From contig CAWHEL010000004.1 in assembly GCA_963828555.1 (NCBI GenBank), positions 1 through 64,000 of the forward strand: a stretch of 64,000 nucleotides of DNA, in the 5' to 3' direction. The notes beneath the pieces were generated by a model, which did no database searches, was not told the origin of the DNA, and saw nothing but the letters and a program-made list of their open reading frames with translations. The stretch is from JADJPO01 sp963828555. Its GTDB lineage: Bacteria; Actinomycetota; Actinomycetes; Actinomycetales; Kineosporiaceae. Both the position numbers and the translations under genes were made by a program. Positions 55,161 to 63,309 of the stretch are shown piece by piece; within the stretch, counting starts at the first letter, position 1, and each line of letters begins with the position of its first letter.

Positions 55161-55636
55161 CCGAGCCGCCGAAGCTGACCCACCTCGACGCGCGTGGGCA
55201 GGCGCACATGGTCGACGTCTCGGCCAAGCAGATCACCGCGCGCGAGGCCAGCGCGGCAGGGCGGGTGCTCTGCTCCGCCCGGGTGATCGAGCTGCTGCGC
55301 GGTGAGGGCATGCCGAAGGGCGACGCGCTCGCGGTGGCCCGGATCGCCGGCCTGCAGGCGGCCAAGCGCACGCCCGAGCTGGTGCCGCTGGCGCATCCGG
55401 TGGCGGTGCACGGCGTGCGGGTGGAGCTGACCGTGGCGGACGACGGGGTGGACATCGCGGCGACGGTGCGCACCGCCGACCGGACCGGGGTGGAGATGGA
55501 GGCGCTGACCTGCGTCGCCGTCGCCGCGCTGGCCCTGATCGACATGATCAAGGCGGTGGACCGGCAGGCCCGGATCACGGACGTGCGGGTGGTGGCCAAG
55601 AGCGGCGGCCGCTCGGGTGACTGGACAGCGCCGTGA
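55157..55636 (+). CDS. moaC: Cyclic pyranopterin monophosphate synthase
   Basis: The 159-residue protein shows MVDVSAKQITAREASAAG, PELVPLAHPVAVHGVRVEL and DRTGVEMEALTCVAVAALAL followed by IDMIKAVD. These are the MoaC substrate-pocket motifs. It makes cyclic pyranopterin from the MoaA product. The family's usual PLCHP is PLAHP here. It is coupled on both sides by 4-nt overlaps. Confidence 0.95.
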   Translation: MTEPPKLTHLDARGQAHMVDVSAKQITAREASAAGRVLCSARVIELLRGEGMPKGDALAVARIAGLQAAKRTPELVPLAHPVAVHGVRVELTVADDGVDIAATVRTADRTGVEMEALTCVAVAALALIDMIKAVDRQARITDVRVVAKSGGRSGDWTAP

Positions 55637-56148
55637 CGGCGCCGGCCCAGCAGGCTCTGCCGGCCCAGGCGATGACGGCTCTGGTGATCACTGCGTCGAA
55701 CCGGGCCGCAGCCGGGGTCTATGCCGACCGGGGCGGGCCGATCCTGGTGCAGGGACTGCGCGAGATGGGATTCGAGGTCACCGGGCCGGTCGTGGTGCCG
55801 GACGGCGCCCCGGTCGAGGCCGCCCTGCGCGAGGCGATCGCCGCGGGCTACGACGTGGTGCTGACCACCGGCGGTACCGGGCTCTCACCGACCGACCGGA
55901 CCCCCGAGGCCACCCGCGCCGTGATCGAGCGGGAGGTGCCCGGACTGGCGGAACTGGTTCGGGCGCAAGGGGTTGCCGCCGGGGTGGCCACGGCGGCGCT
56001 GTCCCGCGGGCTGGCTGGAGTGGCGTCGTCCACCCTGGTGGTGAACCTGCCCGGCTCGCCCGGCGGCTGCCGCGACGGCATCGCCGCCCTGCGCGCCGTC
56101 CTGCCGCACGCCGTCGATCAGCTCCGCGGCACCGACCACCAGCCCTGA
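55633..56148 (+). CDS. mog: MogA/MoaB-type molybdenum cofactor protein
   Basis: The 171-residue protein has TALVITASNRAAAGVYADRG, VVLTTGGTGLSPTDRTPEAT and VVNLPGSPGGCRDGI, typical of MPT adenylyltransferases. It adenylates molybdopterin before MoeA acts. The GTG start overlaps moaC. moeA, moaC and mog thus form one operon; moaA, moaD and moaE are not in the window. Confidence 0.92.
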   Translation: MTAPAQQALPAQAMTALVITASNRAAAGVYADRGGPILVQGLREMGFEVTGPVVVPDGAPVEAALREAIAAGYDVVLTTGGTGLSPTDRTPEATRAVIEREVPGLAELVRAQGVAAGVATAALSRGLAGVASSTLVVNLPGSPGGCRDGIAALRAVLPHAVDQLRGTDHQP

Positions 56149-56156
56149 CCAAACAA

Positions 56157-56238
56157 ACCGTGCCCATGCTCCGTGGGGGTACACGTCGAGGGCTATCTCG
56201 GGCCCAGAACATGTACATGGGCGGAGCATGAGCACGGT
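56157..56238. repeat. Long-spacer inverted repeat, shared core copy 2
   Basis: Arms at 56157-56182 and 56213-56238 (26 bp each, outer part ACCGTGC(C/T)CATGCTCCG) enclose 30 bp. It lies between the convergent mog and the secreted-protein gene, fitting a bidirectional terminator. Confidence 0.75.
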
Positions 56239-56265
56239 TCGGTCATCGCATCCGAGCGGCTGGGG

Positions 56266-58644
56266 TCAGGGCATCAGCGCCTGAGCGGTGGTGGCGCCGG
56301 TGTTGCCCGCCTTGTCGACGGCCTGCACGGCGTACGCGGCGCCCGGCACGGCCGGCAGGGTGGCCTTCCAGTTGGTGCCGCTCCAGACCACCTGGTCGCC
56401 CCGGTAGAGGCGGAAGCGTAGGCCGGTCTCCGGGCCGGTCCAGCTCACGGTGACCGTGCCGTCGGCGTTGGTCAGCGTGGCCACGCCGGTCGGGGCGTCC
56501 GGAGCCACCGAATCCGTGCGGCAGAAGCGGGAGAACCCGCCGGAGGGCTGCCAGGTGGTGGCGCCGACCTTGGTCTCGGTGGTGTCGCCGCCGGCCCACA
56601 GGCAGCCCTGGCTGTCCACCGTCATCGCCCACGGGCCGCGGACGGCGCGGGTCTTCATCTGGGGCAGGAAGGCGTCCACCTGGCGGCCGGTGACGGCGTC
56701 GTAGGCGGCGATGTAGCGCATGGCGCCGACGTCGTCGAAGGTGGTCGGGGTCGGCCAGCGCCGCCCGTCGCCGTAGTTGCTCGACAGGATGCAGTGGCAG
56801 GAGCCGTAGACGACGCCGCCGTCGACCGCCGAGGACTGGAAGTCGCCGCCGGAGCCGGAGTCGCTGCGGGTGATGTTGCCGCGCAGCAGGGAGAAGCTGC
56901 TCCGGTCGTACATGAAGAACGAGTGCTCGGAACCGCCCAGCCAGAACCGGTCGCCGACCTCGACCCCGGTCTGCTGGTAGTTGTTTCCGCCGCTACTCAT
57001 CACCCACGGGGCGAGGCCGGCCACCGGCTGCGCCGGAGCGGTGGTGGTTACCGCCACGAACCGCAATGCGGGCGTGACGTCGTCGTTCATGGTCGACATG
57101 AAGCCGCCGTAGTAGGCCCGGTCACCGCTCGCGCTCAAGCTGATGAAGATCGGGGTGCCGTCGAAGGCCGGGTTCCAGGCGGTGTCCGGTGCGCCGGTGG
57201 TGGCGTCGAGCCGGGCGCCGCGCTTGAGATAGGCGAAGCCCGCGCCCCCGCCGGAGGCGTGGGTGAAGCTGCCGCCGAGGTAGAGCGTGTTGCCCGTGAC
57301 CGCGAGAGCGGTCACCGACCCGGGGGAGGTCAGGCCGCCGCTGCGGTACTCGACCGCGGCGGTGAACCCGGGAGCAATCTGCCCGGTCGCCGGGTCGAGC
57401 ACCACCAGGCCGGCCTGATTCACACCGTTCACCGTGGTGAACTCACCGCCGACCGCCAGCAGGCCGCCGGGCAACGGGGCGAGAGCGTTCACCTTGCCGT
57501 TCAGGGCGGGCAGGAAGCCGGGCAGGTGGGCGCCGGTGGTGACGTCGAACGCCGCCAGGTAGGGGTGGGCGAGCGTGGTGCCGGCCGCGTAGTTGTTCAC
57601 CGTGGAGAAGTTGCCTCCCACGAACATCGTCTGCCCGAGCTGGGCGAAGGCGCGCACCTCGGTGTCACGCTCGGTGGTGAACCCGTTGGCCTGCCCGGTG
57701 ACACCGGCCGGTTGCGGCGCGGCCAGGTTGCTGGCCACCGACCGCACCGTGGACGACGGCAGGCCGGCCGCGACCGAGGGGAAGGACAGGTCTGCCCAGC
57801 GGGTCTTCGGGCGTAGGTAGAGCTGGGCGAAGGGGATCGCCGAGGTGGTGCCGGTGGCCGACCAGAGGTAGCTGGTGGCGGCCGAGGTGCCGGCCACGCC
57901 GGTGGAGTAGCCGAACCCGGGGAGGAAGGTGTTGCTGGCGATCTTGGTCAGGCGCAGGGTCGCCAGCCCGGTGGAGCCCGTTCCGGCGGTGCTGCCGCCG
58001 CTCACGCCGACCCCGTCGAAGGTGGTGGAGGTCAACGGGTAGAAGGCGTTCAGCGCCCAGCGCCAGTTGACGAACCGGCTGGGGCGCATCCGCACCTCCT
58101 GCCAGGTGGTGCCGGCGGCGTTGGTCGCCCGGCGCACCCGGATGCCGTCGGTCAGGCTCTGCACCGCGGTGCCGTTGAGCAGCGCGCTGACGGTGGCGCC
58201 GGTCAGGTGCTTGGGGGCGAACGCGGCGGTGCCGGTCACCGTGGCGGAGACCTCGGACGCCGCGCCTTGGCCCTCCTCGAGGAAGGCCCAGCCCTCTCGG
58301 CCGCGGCCGATCAGCACCCAGCCCCCGCCGTCCGTGGTCATGTCGCAGTAGAACTGCTGCGGGGCGCCCAGGGCGGGGGTGTAGAGCCAGTAGAGGCCGC
58401 TGGCGGCGGCCGGGTCGACCTGCTTGACGTCCCAACAGGAGGCGAGGGCGGTCGCCTCGGTCCGGCCGGTGCGCCCGGACGGGTTGGCCGGCGGCGTGGT
58501 GACACCGCCGACGGTGCCCTTTCCGAGGGGTTCGGCCGAGGCGGTGGCGATCGGGGTCAGTGCCGAGGCCAGCACCGCGGCGGCCAGAAGAGCCACCAGG
58601 GTCGAGCGCCGGGCCGTGAACCGGGAGGGGGTCGTGCGCTGCAT
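56266..58644 (-). CDS. Secreted fibrinogen-like / beta-propeller / FN3 protein
   Basis: The 792-residue protein has a signal peptide (LVALLAAAVLASALTPIATA). It has a fibrinogen-C-like domain at about 65-290 (CWDVKQVDPAAASGLYWLY, then QFYCDMTTDGGGWVLIGRGR). A propeller-like repeat region follows, with blades such as MFVGGNFSTVNN, LAVGGEFTTVNG, LYLGGSFTHASG and RAYYGGFMSTMN. A C-terminal fibronectin type III domain begins APDAPTGVATLTNADGTVTV. It is probably a surface or secreted carbohydrate- or protein-binding factor. AAGGGTG before the ATG at 58644 supports the start. Confidence 0.82.
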   Translation of the reverse strand: MQRTTPSRFTARRSTLVALLAAAVLASALTPIATASAEPLGKGTVGGVTTPPANPSGRTGRTEATALASCWDVKQVDPAAASGLYWLYTPALGAPQQFYCDMTTDGGGWVLIGRGREGWAFLEEGQGAASEVSATVTGTAAFAPKHLTGATVSALLNGTAVQSLTDGIRVRRATNAAGTTWQEVRMRPSRFVNWRWALNAFYPLTSTTFDGVGVSGGSTAGTGSTGLATLRLTKIASNTFLPGFGYSTGVAGTSAATSYLWSATGTTSAIPFAQLYLRPKTRWADLSFPSVAAGLPSSTVRSVASNLAAPQPAGVTGQANGFTTERDTEVRAFAQLGQTMFVGGNFSTVNNYAAGTTLAHPYLAAFDVTTGAHLPGFLPALNGKVNALAPLPGGLLAVGGEFTTVNGVNQAGLVVLDPATGQIAPGFTAAVEYRSGGLTSPGSVTALAVTGNTLYLGGSFTHASGGGAGFAYLKRGARLDATTGAPDTAWNPAFDGTPIFISLSASGDRAYYGGFMSTMNDDVTPALRFVAVTTTAPAQPVAGLAPWVMSSGGNNYQQTGVEVGDRFWLGGSEHSFFMYDRSSFSLLRGNITRSDSGSGGDFQSSAVDGGVVYGSCHCILSSNYGDGRRWPTPTTFDDVGAMRYIAAYDAVTGRQVDAFLPQMKTRAVRGPWAMTVDSQGCLWAGGDTTETKVGATTWQPSGGFSRFCRTDSVAPDAPTGVATLTNADGTVTVSWTGPETGLRFRLYRGDQVVWSGTNWKATLPAVPGAAYAVQAVDKAGNTGATTAQALMP

Positions 58645-58901
58645 GTTCACCCTTCGTCCATCGCCGTGAGCGAGGTGAGTCGTGAGCTGTACGCGATGAT
58701 TACTCTGAGTGAAGAGACTAGGGAGAGATGACTGCGCGTGACCACACTTGGGCGCAGGGTTCGCCCACGGGCAGTAACGCGTCACCCGTTCGCAGGCCCG
58801 TGGATGGCCTCGGCAGCCCGCTCAGGGCGGGGACGGCTGGGCCGTGGGGGTGACAGACTGCACCGCGTGGGTGAGCACAGGCAGGCCGGAGTGAGGCGTT
58901 C

Positions 58902-59606
58902 GTGAGCGACGCCGCTCCCGCCCATCGCCGTCCGTGGCCGGTCGAGCTGCGCGAGGGCCCGGTGCTGCTGCGCCCGTTGCGGGTGCGCGACGGCAAGCGC
59001 TGGCGGGCTGTGCGGGCGGCGAACCTGGCCTGGCTCGCCCCGTGGGAGGCCACTCATCCGGACATCAGCGAGGCGCCACCCAGTTTCCGCCAGATGGTGC
59101 GGGCATTCACCCGTGAGGCGCGGGCCGGGCGGATGCTTCCGTTCGCCGTCCTGCTCGACGGCGAACTGGTCGGTCAGCTGACCGTCGCCGGAATCACCTG
59201 GGGTTCCTTGCGTTCTGGGCACATCGGTTATTGGGTCGACCGAGCGGTGGCGGGGCGGGGAGTGATCCCGACGGCGGTGGCGCTGGCGGCCGATCACTGC
59301 TTCTTCACCCTGGGGCTGCACCGGGTCGAGGTGAACATTCGCCCGGAGAACCAGGCCAGCCTACGGGTGGCGCACAAGCTGGGCTTCCGACCCGAAGGCA
59401 TCCGCAAGCGCTACCTGCACATCGACGGCGCGTGGCGTGACCACGCCACCTTCGCGCTCACCGCCGAGGAGGTGCCGGGGGGCCTTCTGGCGCGCTGGCG
59501 GACCCTTGCGGCGGACGTCGCGGCCGATCGCGAGGCCGATCGGGCGGCCGCGTTGTCACACCAGTCACACCAGTTACCACCCGACTCTGCAGCGACACAC
59601 CGCTGA
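58902..59606 (+). CDS. rimJ: RimJ-type GNAT N-acetyltransferase
   Basis: The 234-residue protein has the RimJ/RimL acetyltransferase pattern. GPVLLRPLRVRDGKRWRAVR starts it. GHIGYWVDRAVAGRGVIPTA is the acetyl-CoA pyrophosphate loop, and LGLHRVEVNIRPENQASLRV is the hallmark followed by AHKLGFRPEGIRKRYLHIDG. It acetylates N-terminal amines, classically of ribosomal protein S5. The same order (galU, moeA, rimJ, sepX) occurs in M. tuberculosis. Confidence 0.9.
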   Translation: MSDAAPAHRRPWPVELREGPVLLRPLRVRDGKRWRAVRAANLAWLAPWEATHPDISEAPPSFRQMVRAFTREARAGRMLPFAVLLDGELVGQLTVAGITWGSLRSGHIGYWVDRAVAGRGVIPTAVALAADHCFFTLGLHRVEVNIRPENQASLRVAHKLGFRPEGIRKRYLHIDGAWRDHATFALTAEEVPGGLLARWRTLAADVAADREADRAAALSHQSHQLPPDSAATHR

Positions 59607-59649
59607 CGGTGCGTGAGGTGGAGTCTCCGGCCGCCTACGGTTCCTTATC

Positions 59650-60546
59650 ATGCAGCCGAGTTCCCTGATCTTCGTCGCCATCGTGGCGGGGTGGGCTGCA
59701 TATCTCCTGCCACGCTGGGTAGCCCGCAGGGATGCCCTGGGGCAATCACGTGGCCCGGACCGTGACTCTGCGCAGATGCGCGTGCTCGATCGGCGTACCT
59801 CGCGGACGTCGGCCCAGGCCGGTCGCTCCTCCGCTCCGCTACTCACCGCAGCGACCGCGCAGCACCGGCCCTCCACGCCAGCGATCTCGCGCGGGCGTGG
59901 GCTCGGCCTGGTGCGGCGGCCGGCGGACGCCGCGGCGGCCCGCCGCCGGGCGGCAGCACGCCGGGCGCGGGTGCTGTTCAGCCTGCTGGTGTGTGGGGTG
60001 GCCTCCTGGGGTGCTGTGGCGCTGCCGGAGGTGCCCTGGTGGGCGGCGGTGCCGGCGACGGTGCTGATCGTGCTCGATCTGGCCGCCCTCGTGGTCGCCG
60101 GGCGGGCCCGGGCCTCGGCCCGGCGGACCGCCGCGCGTCAGGCCGCGATGCGGGTAGCGGCCTCGCAGCGGGTGCTCTCGCGGGCGGCCGCCCGCGAGCG
60201 GGTGCGCCGAGAGGCGGGGCCGGTGGTGGCTGCGCCGACGTCCACGGCGATCGACGTCCGCACGGTGGCGTTGCCTGAGGTGCAGGTCGACGGCGCGATG
60301 GGCGACACCTGGACGCCGGTGCCCGTGCCGCGGCCGACCTACATGCTCAAGCCTGTGGTGCCGCGGCCGGAGCCGCCGCCCCTGGAGGAGCCGGTGGCCT
60401 CTGTTGCTGCCGCTCCCGTGGTGGCAGCGGTGCCCGACCTGGCGACGGAGCCGGAGCCGACCGCTCCGCGCCCGTGGGAGGTCGACCACACTTGGGCGGA
60501 CGACCTCGACGTCGTGCTGGCCCGCCGTCGCGCCGTCAACGGCTGA
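59650..60546 (+). CDS. sepX: SepX/GlpR family divisome-associated membrane protein
   Basis: The 298-residue protein has an N-terminal membrane helix (SLIFVAIVAGWAAYLLPRWV), followed by the conserved ARRDALGQSR. Two more helices lie in the middle (VLFSLLVCGVASWGAVALPE and VPWWAAVPATVLIVLDLAAL), with a Pro-rich cytoplasmic tail ending DHTWADDLDVVLARRRAVNG. This is the layout of Streptomyces SepX and corynebacterial GlpR, which act with the cell-division or polar-growth machinery. TACGGT eight bases before the ATG suggests a leaderless mRNA. Confidence 0.82.
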   Translation: MQPSSLIFVAIVAGWAAYLLPRWVARRDALGQSRGPDRDSAQMRVLDRRTSRTSAQAGRSSAPLLTAATAQHRPSTPAISRGRGLGLVRRPADAAAARRRAAARRARVLFSLLVCGVASWGAVALPEVPWWAAVPATVLIVLDLAALVVAGRARASARRTAARQAAMRVAASQRVLSRAAARERVRREAGPVVAAPTSTAIDVRTVALPEVQVDGAMGDTWTPVPVPRPTYMLKPVVPRPEPPPLEEPVASVAAAPVVAAVPDLATEPEPTAPRPWEVDHTWADDLDVVLARRRAVNG

Positions 60547-60550
60547 CCCA

Positions 60551-60634
60551 GAACCCGCTCATGCTCCGCCGGGGTACATGTTCGCGCCCGAAGTGTCGCT
60601 ATGCAATGTACCCCCGCGGAGCATGAGCAGGTTC
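60551..60634. repeat. Long-spacer inverted repeat, shared core copy 3
   Basis: Arms of 29 bp with two mismatches (60551-60579 and 60606-60634; core GCTCATGCTCCGCCGGGG, then TACAT) enclose 26 bp. It starts 4 bp after the sepX stop and before tRNA-Ala, so it can end the sepX transcript. Confidence 0.82.
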
Positions 60635-60687
60635 GGGCTGCAGGATTCGAGCCGCGGGGGTGGCCGGTGCTAACCTGACCGGGCCTT

Positions 60688-60764
60688 GGGGCTGTGGCGC
60701 AGTCTGGTAGCGCACCTCGTTCGCATCGAGGGGGCCAGGGGTTCGAATCCCCTCAGCTCCACCA
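60688..60764 (+). tRNA. tRNA-Ala(CGC)
   Basis: All arms fold. The acceptor GGGGCTG pairs with CAGCTCC including the G3-U70 alanine identity pair. The anticodon arm is CCTCG-TTCGCAT-CGAGG with anticodon CGC, and the T arm is AGGGG-TTCGAAT-CCCCT. CCA is encoded. It reads GCG codons, common in this genome. Confidence 0.97.
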
Positions 60765-60864
60765 AGCAGGACACCGCAAGAACCGGCCACCTTGAGTCGA
60801 TGGCCTTCCATGTGATGGATCGGGCATCTTCCGGATGGATCCAGGCAGGACAACGCTGATTGGT

Positions 60865-60938
60865 GCCCCGAAATCGTCAGAACCCCGGATGTCGGCGGGA
60901 CGCGAGGTCGGTGAGCCGGGTTCTGACGATTTCGGGGC
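60865..60938. repeat. Inverted repeat, 21-bp perfect arms, 32-bp spacer
   Basis: Arms at 60865-60885 and 60918-60938 match perfectly (CCCCGAAATCGTCAGAACCC and its complement). It lies between the convergent tRNA-Ala and the DUF429-Rel gene, so it may work as a bidirectional terminator. It does not share the core of the other repeats. Confidence 0.85.
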
Positions 60939-60981
60939 GGCGGTCGGCCCGCGAGCCCGGAGGACCCGGCCTCGTCGCGGC

Positions 60982-62760
60982 TCAGCCTCGGGCCAGCAGC
61001 TTCTCCAGCCGGGCACGTAGCGCCGGAATGCGGTGGGCGTTGCCGAACAGGGCGATGTAGCGCTCGCCGAAGGCTGCCAGCAGCGCGTCGTCCAGCCGAC
61101 GCACGGCGCCGGGTGGGTAGCGGTAGGCCATCCGCGCGGTCAGGTCCAGTTCGTTCACCGGACGCAGCGCGTCGCTGAGCTCCTGCAGCGAGGTGATGCC
61201 GAGCTCGAGCAGCAGGCCGGAGATCCAGTCGTAGTGGTCGGTCCGCGACCAGCCCGAGTCCGGGTACTGCCCGGCCAGGAAGGCGGCGAGCTCGCGCGGG
61301 TCGATCCGTGGGTCGTCGTCCTCGTTCTCGGACATCTCGGTGAGGTTGCTTCGCAGCCTGTCGCGGATGGTCGAGAACTCCCGGTCGGCCAACTCGAGCA
61401 GGCCGGCGGCGAGCGTGAACCGGCGGTCGAACTCCCGGGCGTGCTCGTCAGGAACCGTTCCCTTGTACCGGATGTCGTGCTCGAACTCCGCCCAGGCGTG
61501 CTGCAGCACGGTGCGGATCTGCACCGCCGCCAGGCGCCCGCGCAGCTGCTCGAACGCGGGCTGCGCCTCGCGGGCGGCGTCCAGCGTGATCAGCAGGTGG
61601 CGGCTGGCGTAGCCGAACCGGCCCTGGCTGGCGGTCTCCTGGCCCATGTCCCGGTCATCGGTGACCAGCACCTGGTCGGCGAGCAACTCGGCCACGGCGG
61701 CGACGTCGCTCAGCACGTAAGTGATCACACGCACGCCGATCTGGTCGGTGATGTCGTGCAGCGGGTCCGGGAACTGCAACTCGCCGTCGACCCGGCGCGA
61801 GGCCTTGGCGGCGAACGAGGCAACGCTCTTGATCCGCCCGGTCACGCTCAGGTAGTTGATGCCGGCCTCGTCCAGGACGGCCTGCACCAGGGCGACGAAA
61901 CCCTCTCCCGCCTGGGCGATCTCGCCCTGCAACGCCGAGTACTGCTGCACCGCCGCGCGCACCGGGTCGTCATCCTCGAGGACCGCGTCGGCCAGCTGGT
62001 CACCGCGTCTCCTGGCGGGCCGGTGATCGCTGGGCAGGGTCGGGGTGAGGATGCAGCCGGTGTCGCGATCCCCGTAGGTGGTCATCCGATCGGGACGACG
62101 CGTGGCGATCAGGGCGATGTAGGCGCAGACGACGGCATCGACCTGGTCCTCCACCACGCGCAGCTGACTCTTGCGTCGCGCGCTCTCGACGGCGGACACC
62201 AGCACCGGCCAGGAGGACCCAGGGCCGTCGAGCACGAGGGCGGGCCGCTCGTCGGAGAGAGCCTCGACCAGCCGGATCAGGGTGAGCAGCTCCCCGCGCA
62301 ACGTCTCCAGGCTGCGCCCGGGCTTGTTCTTGTACTTCAGGGTGCGGCCGAGTCGGAACAGCGCGATCGTCGCGGCGTGCGGGTAGACCTCGATCGCCCG
62401 CCGGCCCCGGCGCGACCTCGGGTCCAGGTCGAGGCCGAGCAGGGCGCTGACCCGGGCGCCTCGGGGCATCGCGGTGAACTCGGGCTTGCCGGTGTTGGAG
62501 GGGTGAGCACCGGCCTCGAACCGGGCGAAGTCTTGGTTCAGCGCCGCCTCGGCGGGCCTGTTCCCGGTGGGGTTCTTCACGATCAGCGGGGCGTCGATCG
62601 CCACCAGGACGTCGCCGTCCACGTAGGGCGCCAGCGTCGCCACGATCTCCTCGTCCGTCCGGACCGCGCCGACATGCACCAGTGCGCCGCTGTCGTCCAG
62701 GACGGCCAGGCCGGTGGGACTGTTCTCGCCCCAGGCGAGGTCGATGCCGATGAAGTGCAC
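60982..62760 (-). CDS. DUF429 (RNase H-like) - RelA/SpoT alarmone-synthetase fusion
   Basis: The 592-residue protein joins two domains. Residues 1-240 are DUF429, a predicted RNase H-fold nuclease (HFIGIDLAWGENSPTGLAVL; acidic residues in VAIDAPL, AIEVYPHAA and EDQVDAVVCAY). Residues 265-480 are a RelA/SpoT synthetase domain (GRIKSVASFAAKASRR, HDITDQIGVRVITYVL, GYASRHLLITLD, VQIRTVLQHAWAEFEHDIRY). The last 100 residues are helical. The catalytic Glu normally before VQIRT is Ala (A412). The architecture recalls M. smegmatis RelZ (RNase HII plus RSD). It may make or sense (p)ppGpp-like nucleotides, but the substitution makes synthesis doubtful. Confidence 0.85.
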   Translation of the reverse strand: MHFIGIDLAWGENSPTGLAVLDDSGALVHVGAVRTDEEIVATLAPYVDGDVLVAIDAPLIVKNPTGNRPAEAALNQDFARFEAGAHPSNTGKPEFTAMPRGARVSALLGLDLDPRSRRGRRAIEVYPHAATIALFRLGRTLKYKNKPGRSLETLRGELLTLIRLVEALSDERPALVLDGPGSSWPVLVSAVESARRKSQLRVVEDQVDAVVCAYIALIATRRPDRMTTYGDRDTGCILTPTLPSDHRPARRRGDQLADAVLEDDDPVRAAVQQYSALQGEIAQAGEGFVALVQAVLDEAGINYLSVTGRIKSVASFAAKASRRVDGELQFPDPLHDITDQIGVRVITYVLSDVAAVAELLADQVLVTDDRDMGQETASQGRFGYASRHLLITLDAAREAQPAFEQLRGRLAAVQIRTVLQHAWAEFEHDIRYKGTVPDEHAREFDRRFTLAAGLLELADREFSTIRDRLRSNLTEMSENEDDDPRIDPRELAAFLAGQYPDSGWSRTDHYDWISGLLLELGITSLQELSDALRPVNELDLTARMAYRYPPGAVRRLDDALLAAFGERYIALFGNAHRIPALRARLEKLLARG

Positions 62761-63309
62761 GGGAGCAGCCTGCCCTACGCCGGGACCCGCATGTCATGTC
62801 CCACCTCGGCGGCCCGCCCCGGGCATGTGCGCCACCGTACCGGCGGTGCGCGGTGCGGACGTCCCCGCGGGGACGTGTTGTCCGGGGCTGACCGCGACTG
62901 TCCGGGCCGTCCGCGAGGGTCTGCGGCTGCCCTCCCGTGTCCCGGGCTGTCCCGGGCTGCTCGCTAGGGGCGTGTCGTCGGCATTGCGCCAAACGACTTG
63001 CTACACAGCGCTTTCGGCGCCGATAGACACTTCGCCCAGATCACCGGGGAGGGCTCTGTGACGGGTATCACGCGGCCACATCGTCGACATCCGTCGAGCA
63101 GCGAAATCGCGTCAATCGGGGAGTGTCCGGGCCGCGGCTGCGGCCGGCGTGTGCTCAGCCGCCGGCGGCCTAGCACCGCGACTCTTCGGCCCGCAATCAG
63201 CTCAGTGGCCTAGTGATTCGGCGACCTCCGAGCCGCAAGCCTCGAAGACGCGCTCAAAGCGCCATCGACACGTCCCCACGAAGTCCATTGCGCAGTGAAA
63301 GGTGTCTTC
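62761..63309. other. Intergenic, no gene seen (549 bp)
   Basis: This divergent region has only short unconvincing frames. The part next to the secreted-protein gene (63000-63309) is a possible long leader, but I recognise no riboswitch in it. Confidence 0.4.
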
